DNA of 64,000 bases from the NCBI GenBank assembly GCA_026874595.1, contig CM049316.1, positions 40,873,695 to 40,937,694 of the forward strand. Direction: 5' to 3'. This document shows, in pieces, positions 1 to 10,600 of this stretch (the stretch's first letter is position 1; every line of letters starts with the position of its first letter). The notes beneath the pieces are model-generated. The model did no database searches and was not told where the DNA came from. It saw only the letters and a program-made list of their open reading frames with translations. The DNA is from Sipunculus nudus (taxonomy: Eukaryota > Annelida > Sipuncula > Golfingiida > Sipunculidae). Position numbers and translations under genes: made by a program.

Positions 1-422
1 TTTATATTAAAAAAGCCTTAACTTTTCTTTTTATCGCCTGAATTATAGGCGACAGTCTGAAATACTAATATTCTTTAAAATACATGTACATGAAATCAAT
101 GTTGTTGGTGAATTTGAGCTGCGAATCACATGTACCTAAGCTAGCTTTTTCTCAGTGTCGGGGTCTTTAACGTTCCCCAAATATTTTACAATAGAAGGAA
201 ATAGTAACCTGGTTAACCGCAAGCAGACGTCTAGTTTTTCATTATAAGACTTTCTTTATGCTGCACAGCATTGACAATTGTGAAAAGGTACACGATTTAT
301 GCTTTGTGATCTGTCAACACCCACATGGAACGGAACTTTTTTTCACCTTGCACTCTACGGCGAATATGAACAAATGACACATATTTCACCTAACTTTAAC
401 CAGTTTAATAATAATATAAAAA
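1..422. other. No gene seen
   Basis: AT-rich sequence with no long open frame, no recognised repeat and no RNA gene. Confidence 0.5.
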
Positions 423-601
423 CAGCGAAACCTTGAAATTACCACCAACGGGACCTTCATAAAATGGCCGCACTTTCCAGGTGGTCGTCTAAGCGATCGA
501 GGTCTCATATACAGAGTCAAAGAGGGTTGGGACCGTGAAAAAGTGGTTGTTATTTTGAGGTGGTCGCTAAACTGAGATGGTCGTTAGGGGAGGTTCGACT
601 A
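423..601 (-). mobile_element. Pogo/Tigger-like MITE, copy 1
   Basis: Read on the minus strand this 179-bp block matches the element at 51041-51217 along its length: an end of the type AACCTC-CTAACGACCA, an internal CCTCAAAATAAC segment, a repeated ACGACCACCT motif, and the opposite end, here CAGCGAAACC on the plus strand. The CAGT-type termini and AACCTC start are typical of short non-autonomous relatives of pogo/Tigger elements in animals. The termini have drifted (ACTA instead of ACTG at the right end) and the TA duplication survives only on the right. It has no coding capacity and needs a transposase supplied elsewhere. Confidence 0.7.
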
Positions 602-2353
602 TACCATTTTTTGTATACTAAGAGTACGTCCTTGAGCTGTTGGTCTTTGGAGATAAAGAGAGGGTAAGCATTTGATGTGAACAATATGATATTTTTACAT
701 CTTATGGATTTCAAGTTTTATATACACAGGTCTCTGAAAATTCTAAGGTCGTAACCTTTTGTTAAGAATTCGGAACGTATACTAAGTGATCAACTGAGCT
801 TTCGTCATTTCGCCTTTTTGATACCGACGGAGATCGAACCCGGGAACGTCATAAGTCTCATTTGTGAATAACTCAATAGTGTGTATGTAACAGAGGGGTA
901 AGACAACGCTTAAGTAAGAAAGGGTACATACACATTAGTCAATTTAAAAGACAATTTGACCATAACAACAATTTGTATTTTGGCATGCATATATATTCAG
1001 TTTGGTAATATTTGTAAAAGGACGCCGAGTCCCATTTGTTTCTTTCATTAGAATTGACCACGAGGACGACGATATAATTATAATTATAGTCCCAACCTAA
1101 GAGTCATAAGTTGGAGTGGAGAGACGGCAATCGATCCGTTTATGGAAGGCTGGTGCTATTCAATAGGGTGGTATTCAATCATGTCGAGATCCTTAGGAAG
1201 ACGAAGTGCGATTAACATACAGTGTTATCCATTCTGGACTTCGTCTGTGCCGGTTTTTCGGGACATAACTGTTTGATCTTGTCTCTACACTGCTCGTGAA
1301 AAGGATGCACGTGCTTAGTTGAAGTGACGTCATTTCCTTTAGGATCCCCGGCAAAGGCAAAACAATCCCTGTATTTAATAATAACCTAAATTAAGATTCT
1401 TGTCGCGTTGCCTTTGCCGTGCTTTGCGGCAGAAAACATTTCCACACGACCACTTTCGTTTTCAGTTGGTCGGATAAATAAATGAATAATATACAAACTT
1501 CATATAGCTGTGCAGGCATGCGCAGCCTGTTTGTTTTTCGGCGGCGTGTTCTATAGGGCCATTTTCATGCAGCGATGATACGGTACCTAAAATATCACGT
1601 ATTACCAAATTTTCTTACTCGATTGATGAAGATATTTCCAGCAAATATAAGTACAAATAGGGCGAAGAAAATAAGAGAGTCCATAATTGTGATCCATGAG
1701 GTATTTAGATTTGACACGTGAAAATGACTTGTATTAAATTTCCTTATATTAAATGACAATCAATCAATATATATGTCTGTATTGTTGATTTTGATTAATT
1801 CGATATATACATCAGGGTATTATCTTTAACTCATGGGTTTGTAGGACGTAAATTGATATTCAACCCGGATGTGCCTGGATGCATTTCTTTCGTGTTTCCT
1901 TAGACATTTTTACATTGCAGGACAATCAAGATAATTGGGTAGATCGATATCAAAATCCACTGATAGGGCTCAACATCGTGTTATATGTCTGTAGAAGCTT
2001 ATTATATCGTCAAGGACGTATAGTTAGAGATTAAAAGAAAGCCTTGTCCCGACGTAAAAAGTTTCCTTGCATCACTAATTGTTCTCACGGGAACTTCCAT
2101 GCATTTATGAATTTAACTTTGAGAACCAACGTCTATTTTTCATCCTTTGATTTTTTATAGACCTGTATATTATAATAACTGCAATGCTCGGGATAAAATC
2201 CCATTTGTCAAAACATTTCTGTGGAGATGCGATAATTCCTTGAAGATAATGGAAAGAGTCGAACAGACACACATACTTTTCACGTTTCATCTCTAATTCT
2301 ACCAATATGATTACAGAATACTGAATATAATGTTTATATCATGTTTATTTGGA
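602..2353. other. No gene seen
   Basis: No coding region or known repeat recognised. A 12-bp inverted pair (CGGCAAAGGCAA at about 1348 and its complement at about 1409) is present but short. A GGGTTCGATCTCC-like box lies at about 830-846 on the minus strand without an A box upstream of it, so I do not call a tRNA-derived element. Confidence 0.4.
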
Positions 2354-2377
2354 AACACACACACACACACACACACA
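2354..2377. repeat. (CA)n microsatellite
   Basis: Uninterrupted CA dinucleotide run of about 12 units. Confidence 0.95.
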
Positions 2378-2553
2378 TAGATTCATGTTAATGTTAACCT
2401 TAATTTTATGTTACTACTTATCTTATATTAATTACCTTTATTAATATGTATAATACCGATATGACAACAGACTATATCAGTTAAGTACCAACTTAAACCA
2501 GTCTGAAAGATATACAATATACATGTATATTTTTTGTGTGTCCAGTGTACGTT

Positions 2554-2554
2554 T

Positions 2555-2623
<69 letters not shown>

Positions 2624-2633
2624 CACTTTATTG
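2554..2633. repeat. (AT)n microsatellite
   Basis: Near-perfect AT dinucleotide array of about 80 bp with two small interruptions. Confidence 0.95.
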
Positions 2634-2984
2634 ATTTCATGTTCATGTATTTAAACGTTGCGTCTGAAATCAGGACAATATAATCTGCGCTGTCCTTCCG
2701 TTATTCGAATAACACCATGGAATAAAGACCAAAACAGAAAACCGTGCATGCAGGTGTTCACTTAAACCTTAATATAATGAGTAGAAGTTTAGCGTATTAT
2801 TATTTTAATTATTATTATTATTGTACATTTATATTGCGAACTTTACAGTATGATACTGCTTAAATGCACATTACAGAACAAAACATATTAAAAGTTACAT
2901 AATAAAAGCATGTAAAATTAATTCACAGAAGTGCACAAGATATGAATTATACAAAAAAAGCATAAGTAAGAATCGACAAAAATC

Positions 2985-3580
2985 AGTCATCGGGAGTAAG
3001 CATTTTTCTCCCATAAAAGGAGAGTTTTAAGTTTAGTTTTAAAAGAAGAGAGATAAGAACAGTTTCTAAGAACTTTATCTATGGAGAATGCACGGTCGCC
3101 ACATGTTACCAGTCGATTGAAGGCACCCGGAGTAAGGAGGCGTCAGCCGAGCGTAAGGCACGGACAGGCTGGTATTGATGAATGAGGACACTAAGGTATC
3201 TATCAGTCACCGTGTACAGTTTTGAATGTAATCAAAGGAAGTTTAACTAAATCCGCTGAGCTACAGGCAGCCAGTGTAGATGAGCAAGAATAGGGGTGAT
3301 ATGATCATGTTTCTTGACGCGTTTTAACCAGACGAGCAAGACTATTTTTGATATGTTGGAGTTTAGCAAGAGAAAAATGTGTGATTCCACAAAGAAGACT
3401 ATTGCAGTAGTCAATCCTTGAAGTAATAAAAGCATGGACCAGCGATTGTGCTGCTTCTTTAGAAATATGTTTCCTGATCCTTGCAGTGTTTCTGATGTGA
3501 AAATAATCAGTCTAACAGACATATGAGGTATGTGTCTGAAAATTGAACTCCTTGTCAAACTGAAAACCAAAACTTTTTAC
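2985..3580 (-). pseudogene. CR1/L2-like LINE, reverse transcriptase 3' part (5'-interrupted)
   Basis: Minus-strand translation gives, in order, a segment beginning VKSFGFQFDKEFNFQTH, then ITSRIDYCNSLLCG, then HDHITPILAHLHWLPVAQRI, then a degraded stretch ending in the FKLPLITFKTV / ALRSAD / RVPSID type of tail. These are the conserved C-terminal blocks of CR1/L2-type non-LTR reverse transcriptases (the DYCNSLL and LHWLPV motifs). There is at least one in-frame stop and one frameshift, between the RLVKTRQET and HDHITP blocks, so the copy is dead. The matching catalytic half lies at 6791-7205 on the same strand. The two halves join in frame if the intervening 3.2 kb is removed. The exact clade (CR1, L2 or Rex-like) cannot be settled by eye. 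Confidence 0.85.
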
Positions 3581-4079
3581 CAGGACGAACTGATGAACAG
3601 TTGTACACCAAAAGGAGAGATGAATTAATGTTATATTTAGTCAGGTGGCAAAATCTGAATATGAGCACCAGAAAAACATAGTGTGCACATCTAGAGTAGA
3701 AGCTGCCAACCATGATAAATGGTTAAATGGATTACTTAGGGACAGAAATAGGATGGTTGTCATATTAAAATATGCCCTTAGATGATTTATTGACGCTTTT
3801 GATAATCGAGTGAAAGTCGAGTGAAAGTCAGGTTTTACATATGAGGCAAATAAATATCAAACATTTAAAGGAACATCTGTGTGAAAAATAATACACACTA
3901 ATGTTCATGCCACACCAAAGAGTGAAGGATTGAAATAAAGATGTATATATAACCGTTGCATTTACTGTTTCAAGTATTATCTGGAGAGAGTTAAACATGC
4001 ACAATATCCCATTAACCCTAGGTTTAACACATATTTGTCCTAAGGAAATCACTTCAAACTCTCAAGCTAACAATATCCC

Positions 4080-4735
4080 ATGTGGTAGGTAATCTTAATT
4101 CTAGTCATCTTGCTCATCAGTAAATGAGTTCCTGCACCATGTTGCACGAGCACAACCACAAGCACCTGTACGGTATGTGACCCTCCTACGGCAGAGGCAA
4201 CGCCTTGTGCTGCATTGTGTGCCTTCCTCTCCCTCTCTGCAACCGCAAACTGTCAGTGCAAAGCAAAGGGCCTGCACAGGCTCTTTAGTGAGTAGATCGG
4301 GTAGAAGTGTACCGTACCATCAACCATGCGCCAACCAGTGGAGACTAGTAAAGGTAGCAGTGGGTGTGTATCAAGGCACTGTTTCCAAACGGATGTTTGA
4401 CAATTTGCCTTTCATATGGAGCACTAAGGCATCTTGTGTTGATGGCAATGGATCAATATTGGTTTTAAGTTTCTTGAATTTGGTGCAGCGAATTGCCTGG
4501 ATGGAATGGCAGATTGAACTTGGGTCATACAGTCTACAGTCATATTATTCAACAGAGGCAATGGTTGCTTGGCTTAGAATCATATCTTGACCTAGCTCGT
4601 GAAGAAGCTGTGGACTTTTTTTTAACTCTTTCGATGCAAACCTCTTTCTCTTCGTCATTCCAGGACTCTGAAGCTGCATTCCTGGAACATCATCCATGCT
4701 TTTCTTTAGCAAATGGAGGGCGGTATGTGCTGACA
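4080..4735 (-). pseudogene. Repeat-borne metazoan protein family, C-terminal part (degraded)
   Basis: Minus-strand frames give a stretch containing RCTKFKKLKTNIDPLPSTQD followed by ALVLHMKGKL, then a GWRMVDG block in another frame, then a Cys-rich tail CGC-x8-C-x4-CLC with further CGC and WC pairs (plus 4100-4260). This order (Leu-Pro-x-Thr helix, Gly-Trp block, TSO1/CXC-like Cys tail) is one I recognise from a large, mostly uncharacterised protein family spread by repeats in invertebrate genomes. Its biochemical role is not known to me. Several frameshifts and stops show it is inactive. Its N-terminal part lies at 5250-6083 on the same strand, with a separate repeat (4811-5190) in between. 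Confidence 0.5.
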
Positions 4736-4810
4736 TATCTGGTAATATTAAGAATGGCTCTGTAAGGCATAATGGTCCTACAAAGGCAGCTTTCCCTGGC
4801 AGCAGTTTTT

Positions 4811-5190
4811 AGCTCAGCTGACTGAAAGTCATCTGAGCTATAGCGATCACTCTTTGTCCGGCTTCCGTCCGTCTGTCTGTCCGTCTGCCTGTCGGGCCAT
4901 CTGTCTTTCATTCTGTTAACCAGGCACAAATCGTAACTTATTTCGAAACCTGATATAAGCTATCTGTTACCCATAACCTCCGAGCCTAGAATCATGAACC
5001 TCTGCATCCTGAGAGACCCTCGAATGTCCTCCTCAGAAACCTAAAATTAGGTCACTGTGACCGACATTCTCCAAGTTATGGGGATGTATGAGAATCCCAG
5101 AAATATTGTAACAAGTATATACAAATTACCAGATTTCTGAGGAAAGCTGTTTGGTGATTTGGTGTGCTTATGGTTCTTGATAAAGTAAGC
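4811..5190 (+). repeat. Interspersed repeat starting with a GAA-loop hairpin
   Basis: The left end is an inverted repeat: AGCTCAGCTGACT (4811-4823), loop GAA, AGTCATCTGAGCT (4827-4839), with one mismatch in 13. A CCGT/CTGT-rich run follows at about 4866-4896. This layout, a hairpin then a GTCC/GTCTG run, resembles an interspersed repeat abundant in mollusc genomes. The right end is uncertain and 5190 is an estimate. It sits within the protein wreck described on either side and probably inserted into it. Confidence 0.5.
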
Positions 5191-5249
5191 TAATATGCAT
5201 GAATGATGACGCCACCTACATTATCTTAATTAAATGCCTGTGCATTGAC

Positions 5250-6083
5250 ATATTGTCAACATGTCAATCGGCTGGGCGTCATGACCCATGGGTCACATGT
5301 TCCAGTTTTGCTTTGAAGTGCTCACCCCTGTATATGCCTGGGTCTATATTAAAGTTAGTCAAAAGTGCACAGTATCGGTCCCATACATCTTTCAGGCTAT
5401 ATATTTCTCAAGTCTTGTTTGAAGTTCATCAGCTACATTTTACAAACATATGTTCTGTGGATCATCAGGGCTAGATTGTAATGAGCTGGGTTTGTGTTTT
5501 CTCAGAAAACGGCTGTAGCAAGTCAGGTGATATTTACCTTCTGAAGCTATAAGATCACTGACACCTGCAAATCTCTACCGCAAAACTGCATTTAGCTGAG
5601 CTAGCTCAAGAATGTTGTTGGACAAGTCCATCGTCTGAACAATGTGCAGCTTTTCCTCTGACTTAATGTCTTGACGAAACATGCATTTTGTCCATATAAT
5701 TATCTGTGAACGAAATTGGATGTCAGATACCTGTCCTACAGACCAGAAGAAACTTTAGTCCCTTCTAAACGCTTGTTCATTCTTGCTATGTTAGTTACTT
5801 TTGTAAATGCAGCATAGCATGTTTTGTGCCATTTGATGTTTTCTGGGTGTATTTTCAGATGGTCCTGGATGCGGTCCAGAGTGTCCATATATTCTTAATC
5901 TTGATATTTTAGTCTTTCAGTTGCCTTGAATTTCACATTGTTCCAGTCAGTGCCACTGGCACTTCGCAATGACCTGTCCTGCTTGCTTGTTCCATTGTCC
6001 TTTTGACAAAGAAAACATTTCAGCCAGTCTATATCTTCTGTTCTCCCTCTTTTCACAGAGGGCACTGCTACTATTGGTTCCAT
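5250..6083 (-). pseudogene. Repeat-borne metazoan protein family, N-terminal part (degraded)
   Basis: The minus strand opens with Met at 6083 and reads 62 residues to a stop, with a Cys pair CFLCQKD near residue 24 that looks like the start of a zinc-binding module. After the stop the same frame continues with HPENIKWHKTCYAAF, then another frame with KMFRQDIK-like, TMDLSNNILELAQLN, SDLIASEGKYHLTCYSRF and NVADELQTRLEKYI blocks. The two WHKTCY/YHLTCYS segments each carry a His-x2-Cys pair. I recognise the pattern as the N-terminus of the family whose C-terminus lies at 4080-4735. Function is unknown and the copy is broken by stops and frameshifts. Confidence 0.5.
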
Positions 6084-6790
6084 TGCTGCTTATCTGATAT
6101 AAAAATAAATTTTACCACAAAGCTAAGCACCACCAAGCGAGGTCTGATAAGCCTCCAGCTGTATTGAGAAATAATGGTAAAAGACACGTTGATGCAAAGC
6201 TATGTACATGCTACTTATCAGGTAGGTCATATCATGGATCAAATAAAATGATCATTCTTTTTTTTTTGATTATTTCTGAGTCGCAAGCCACCAAGAACAG
6301 TACTGGTAAAATTTATATGGGTGCAAAAGCTATGTACATATTACTACTAATCAGGTAAGTAATATAGATAAAAATGAAATCTTGATTTTATTCCAGAAAA
6401 ACTAGTAAAATTAGTGAACCAATAGTAATTAACAACTATAATTAAGTGAAGATGGCATGCATAATTGTAAAAACCACATGCAACATATATGCGTGCATAG
6501 TTTGCAAGGCAGAATAAAATACCAACTCCAAATATTTAAGTACATGTATATTCAGGTTAGTGGCCAGTATATATAAAACCTTTACAACCGTTTATATATG
6601 CAGTTGACAAAGAAAGAGGCAGTCTATGTGAAATTAAGTGTCAGGTACTTTTGGTAAAATTAGGGTTTTACCTGTTTTTTTTCCCTTATGCCTAAAAAAT
6701 GACTATAACATGATTTTTGGAGATGACATCCCGTCTAGAACAATTGTTATGATATTCTTGAATAATAATAACTAGGTTTGCAAATTCTAC

Positions 6791-7205
6791 TCTAAGGTGT
6801 GATCAGGTTTTACTATTCCAGGATTGGCCCCCTGACTAATTAGCAAGGTGAAGTTTCTATCAAGAAAAAATAAAGTTTTGTTGCTACTCAGTTTGAGCTT
6901 GTTTTTAGTCATCAAGAATTGATTGTTCAGAATCCAATTTTGAATTTCTTCCACTGTGGCTGATGCTGTAACTGCATTTTGGTTGAAAAGAAACATACAG
7001 CTAAACATCATTAGCATAGCTATGAAAAATAAAATCAAGCTTTCTTCTAACGGAAGAAAATAGATTGAAAAAAAGTAATGGGTCTAGAACAGTTCCATGT
7101 GGCGCAGCCCACTGCATTTCCTGCTTCGCTGAAAGACTGTTGTGGATGTGCACTTTTTGCTGTCTGGACGACAAACACGATTTAAACCACTGAAGTACAA
7201 TAAAG
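6791..7205 (-). pseudogene. CR1/L2-like LINE, reverse transcriptase catalytic part
   Basis: Minus-strand translation gives VLQWFKSCLSSRQQKVHIHN, then WAAPHGTVLDPLLFFNLF (the position of the GVPQGS-LGP motif), then SYANDV at the catalytic YADD position, then the EEIQNWIL and KLKLSSNKT helix blocks. The first catalytic Asp of the YADD box has become Asn, and an in-frame stop follows directly, so the enzyme is inactive. The order continues without a gap into 2985-3580 when the insertion is ignored. The 5' end of the LINE stops near 7205, where a different repeat starts. 5' truncation is normal for LINEs. Confidence 0.85.
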
Positions 7206-7385
7206 GGTTTGAAATGTGTTACAAACTGTAAATGCTTTAAAGTGTTTAGATCCTAAAAACTCTTAGGTGTTAAACCCAGTAAACGTTATGATTTAAGTCT
7301 TAACACACCCTAAACATTATGAGGTGTTTAAAACGTACTACAAAAAGTGTTTAGATCTTAAACATTTTGATGTGCAGTCTAGTTT
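7206..7385. repeat. Degenerate GTGTTTAGATC-type repeats
   Basis: Several imperfect copies of GTGTTTAGATC/TTAAAC motifs occur in both orientations (for example at about 7241 and 7350). They look like subterminal repeats of a small transposon, but I cannot define its ends. Confidence 0.35.
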
Positions 7386-7827
7386 GAAAACAACATTTGT
7401 TACAGTTGATCACATGCAACACTGAAATCCCCTTGACTCATCACTTGATGAACGAAGGGGATTTTTTGATCGGGTACATTCATGTGCATATTCAAGTCAG
7501 GGTAAATTTTATATTCATTACGTGTAGTTCGTTGTTATTGTTAAGAAATGTAATGCAATATAACAGAAAAAAAAAGTTTGAACAATGTATTTACTTTGGC
7601 GGGAACAGGGCATTATACTGTGAGTCCAGACTGTGTTTATTTGTGTCTGCGTCCGTTTAAGAGCTTGATAACATCTGGCTTGATCAAGACAATATTTGCA
7701 AATCGACTCCATGGGGATTTTTTCCAAGTGAGTCATATTGGAGTGCATCAGTTCATAAATAAACGGAGAATCGGTCCTTTCAGGCCACACAAAATCAAAT
7801 ATGTCTGCGGACTCTAGGACTAAAAAC
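7386..7827. other. No gene seen
   Basis: Open frames of 79-90 codons on both strands overlap one another and match nothing I recognise. Confidence 0.4.
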
Positions 7828-8075
7828 AGATCCCCGTTCGTGTGTTTGTGCGTTCGTTCACAACATAACTCACGCAGTCATAAACAGAATCTCGGGAATG
7901 GATAAATAGAGAATCGGTTAGTTTTGGCGTGGATCCCGCACATGATGTGGATTCAGGAAGGTCATCAAGGAATATTCAGTGATGAAGAGATAATTTATGC
8001 ACGAATGAATATAGGAAAAGTGAATGCGTACACGGTTTTGGGAGTAGCGCGGAGGCATGCATTCCATTGAATGCA
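7828..8075 (+). repeat. CCTCCGCC-type interspersed repeat, copy 1
   Basis: It shares an ordered set of blocks with 15219-15545 and 48958-49205: CCCCGTTCGTGTGTTTGTG, ACAACATAACTCACGCA, a TGAACGG/CGGGAAT segment, TTTTGGCGTGGATCC and GGTCATCAAG. The right end carries CGCGGAGGC, the reverse complement of the CCTCCGC start seen in the other copies, so the family probably has short inverted ends. It is non-coding. Confidence 0.65.
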
Positions 8076-8250
8076 GAGTTCTAGTTTCTTTTTTAATCTA
8101 CTGGTAGAGATAAAATTTGTGAAAAATAGACTACGAAAATGTACAACAATTCTTGAAATGACATTAACAACAAAAGTTTATTATATTTTTCAAGCACCTT
8201 CATATGTGAAGAAAAGACGTCATTAATACAGGTGATGATATCTTGTCAGA

Positions 8251-8459
8251 GAATAAGATGAAAGGTCAGTTATTAACACTAATATACACTAATATCGAGA
8301 TCCTGATGTTCAGTCAGAAAGAAAAAAAATCTGTTAAAAAGAAATATTGATTCCGAATAAGATGAAAGGTCAGTTATTAACACTAATATACACTTATATC
8401 GAGATCCTGATGTTCAGTCAGAAAGAAAAAAAAATCTGTTAAAAAGAAATATTGATTTC
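8251..8459. repeat. 104-bp tandem duplication
   Basis: The block starting GAATAAGATGAAAGGTCAG at 8251 is repeated at 8355 with only a few differences (for example CACTAATATCG against CACTTATATCG). High identity suggests a recent event. Confidence 0.95.
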
Positions 8460-9040
8460 GAATAAACATAAATTTGTCTTGTGTTGCCTTGTAAATGACA
8501 GACAACCATGACACAATTTTTAAGATTCAAAATAATCTAGTTATCTCGTGAACCCGTGTCCTAGATAGTCAAAAGAGCATAGGTGTACATAATGGCGCCG
8601 ACTGTAATGTTTTCCCCTCTAGGTAAATATTTGTATACATATGTAATTCTGTATATGCTCACTGTATCTCCATTTCAGAGGTTAAAGAACCTACCGTTTT
8701 ATTGAATGGCGATTTATGATAGCATTTCCGGGAAAAATCCATGGAAGAAAGTACAAATAACAAGCCGGAAGAGGGTCTCTCGCTATAAAATGTATCAATT
8801 CTCCGCCAGCAGACGCCGGAATTGAATTGTACTTTGTCCTCTGGGGGGATATACGCCATCAGCTGAACTTATGATAATGCTTGTCCGTCTGCGGTTTCTT
8901 TTTTATGGAGTTAAGTTCGGTGGTTTCTAAAGAGAATCTATGATGCGTTTAATGTATATAACAAATAAAAAGAAAAGGAATTTAAGTGGAAAGCAATGTT
9001 TTAACAACCTGAATGTTATTTATATGTCGAAGTTTTAGTA
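8460..9040. other. No gene seen
   Basis: No repeat or coding region recognised. Confidence 0.4.
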
Positions 9041-9042
9041 TG

Positions 9043-9116
<74 letters not shown>
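9041..9116. repeat. Compound (TA)n(TG)n microsatellite
   Basis: A TA array runs directly into a TG array of about 15 units and back into TA. Confidence 0.95.
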
Positions 9117-9564
9117 AGTAGGAGAAGCACCGCCAGTCAGGGGTCCATCGAACCATGCGCTCTATTCCATTTTTTTAATGGATCGAGGAAATAAAAAAAA
9201 ATAAACTCGTTTTATTTATTTACTTAATATACTTAATAAAGCCGTCTATAAAATCACCAATAAATAAAAAATAAAACAAGTAATTACCTTCAAGAAAACT
9301 GGAAGGCAGATATTTTTCAGACTCAGTAGTTATGAAATATTTTCATAATGAAGATGAGCAACAAGTCTGCAACGAACAGGCTATTCTCAAATATAAGGGT
9401 TGGTGTTTTTTTCCTTTTCAAATATATAGGTCCACGGATGGACCATGGTGATACTGTCTATATATTGACTGGGAATTAAGGTAACCATACATATAGAGTT
9501 GTATATTATTTTAATTACAATCGACTTCTAATGTATATGCATTGGGCGAGGAATAATCCAGAAG

Positions 9565-9960
9565 TGATGACCTGTCGTTAAGACATTAGACCAAAAATCG
9601 GCGCACGACTGAAATCGCGGAGGTCGCGAGTTCGAATCTCAGACGAGACGTTGAGAGTATTCACGGTCGGCCCGCACTCAGGGAAAGCGTGTTGCAGACT
9701 TAGTGGGAAGGCCGTGCCAAACGACCGTGTTTCACTCACAAACGAGTGCGCCTCTCGGGGGACCCTCGGTGGTATGCCCTAGCAATGGGGACGATTACTC
9801 GTGACCCGCAGGTGCAGTAGTCACAGGGCCTGGTTAACACCAGGATATAAAGTGTAACGAAGTCCGAATCCAGAATGGAATTCTGCAGATGTACATATAC
9901 TAAGTTAAGCTAGCATTGAAAAATGGAGACGGTTATCTCCAATAAAAAATAATTAAAATA
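9565..9960 (+). mobile_element. tRNA-derived SINE, copy A
   Basis: The head has a B-box-like GAGTTCGAATC at 9628-9638. From TCACGGTCGG (about 9660) the body matches copy B at 44881-45262 block by block: GGCCGTG, CGTGTTTCACTCACAAAC, AGTGCGCCT, GGGGACGATTA, CCGCAGGTGCAGTAGTCA, GCCAGGATATAAA, TGTACATATAC and TTAGCATT. It ends in AATAAAAAATAATTAAAATA. A Pol III-type head plus a shared body and A-rich end indicates a SINE mobilised by a LINE. The A box is poorly preserved. Confidence 0.7.
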
Positions 9961-10341
9961 TGGGAGGTTCAGTCGAGATTTCGCGTTTATTTAAGGGTAC
10001 ACACCAACACAGGCGTTTGAATCCATGTTGGTTAAAATACTGGCCTAAAACTTATAATCTTTCCACTAGACTAGTATACTGCAGGCTAAACCAGTAAATA
10101 CTGCTTGCCAGTATCTTCTTTATTTTGAAATGCCCAAGGCCGGATTCTTCGTTTGCATCATCTAATTAGTAAACCCGCATAAAATTATATGCAACCTCCT
10201 GATAACGCTCACAGATATATGCTGGGTACCAGTCTATATGTTTCTTGTTTGGAGTCAATAACAAGATAATAAAACATTCAGCGCGGGTCTACTAATCAAT
10301 GGATACAATTCAGTTGCAAACAAAGATACAACCTTGTCTTT

Positions 10342-10342
<1 letters not shown>

Positions 10343-10405
<63 letters not shown>
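10343..10405. repeat. (AT)n microsatellite
   Basis: Uninterrupted AT array of about 63 bp, next to the tRNA-like element on its right. Confidence 0.95.
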
Positions 10406-10408
<3 letters not shown>

Positions 10409-10600
10409 CAAGTTCTGAAGTAACTTGCAAGCAGTGTTTACTTGTTTCGCGCTCGATTAAGGATGGTGGAATTTCTTTATAAAATTGAAACCTGTTTAAG
10501 CCAGCATTATAGCAATAGGGTCCCAAGCGCCTGTGACACCATGGATCTTTGGCTCTGTAGTTCAACGCCTTAGCCACCACGCTGCGTCCTAACCCCATGT
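10406..10600 (-). repeat. Possible tRNA-like repeat next to an (AT)n tail
   Basis: The minus strand carries GTGGCTAAGGCGTTGAAC, similar to a tRNA A-box arm, at about 10562-10580. No convincing B box follows. The (AT)n at its 3' side is the same arrangement seen at 28640-28889, which suggests a SINE-like element. The call is weak. Confidence 0.3.

Larger units (their letters stand above)
3581..6790 (-). mobile_element. 3.2-kb insertion that splits a LINE
   Basis: The LINE reading frame stops at the TAC at 3578-3580 and resumes just after the TAC at 6788-6790. Removing 3581-6790 restores a continuous LINE frame, so the inserted DNA and a probable 3-bp target duplication (TAC) are defined to the base. 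The plus-strand ends are CAGGACGAAC on the left and GCAAATTC on the right, and I see no terminal inverted repeat. Inside lies a minus-strand coding wreck (6083 down to 4080). The mobile class is unknown. A 3-bp duplication is compatible with several DNA transposon groups, but one three-base match is weak evidence for any of them. Confidence 0.75.

Noticed and set aside
4177-4590. 137-codon plus-strand frame
   Set aside because: It is antisense to the Cys-rich family fragment, whose conserved motifs are on the minus strand.
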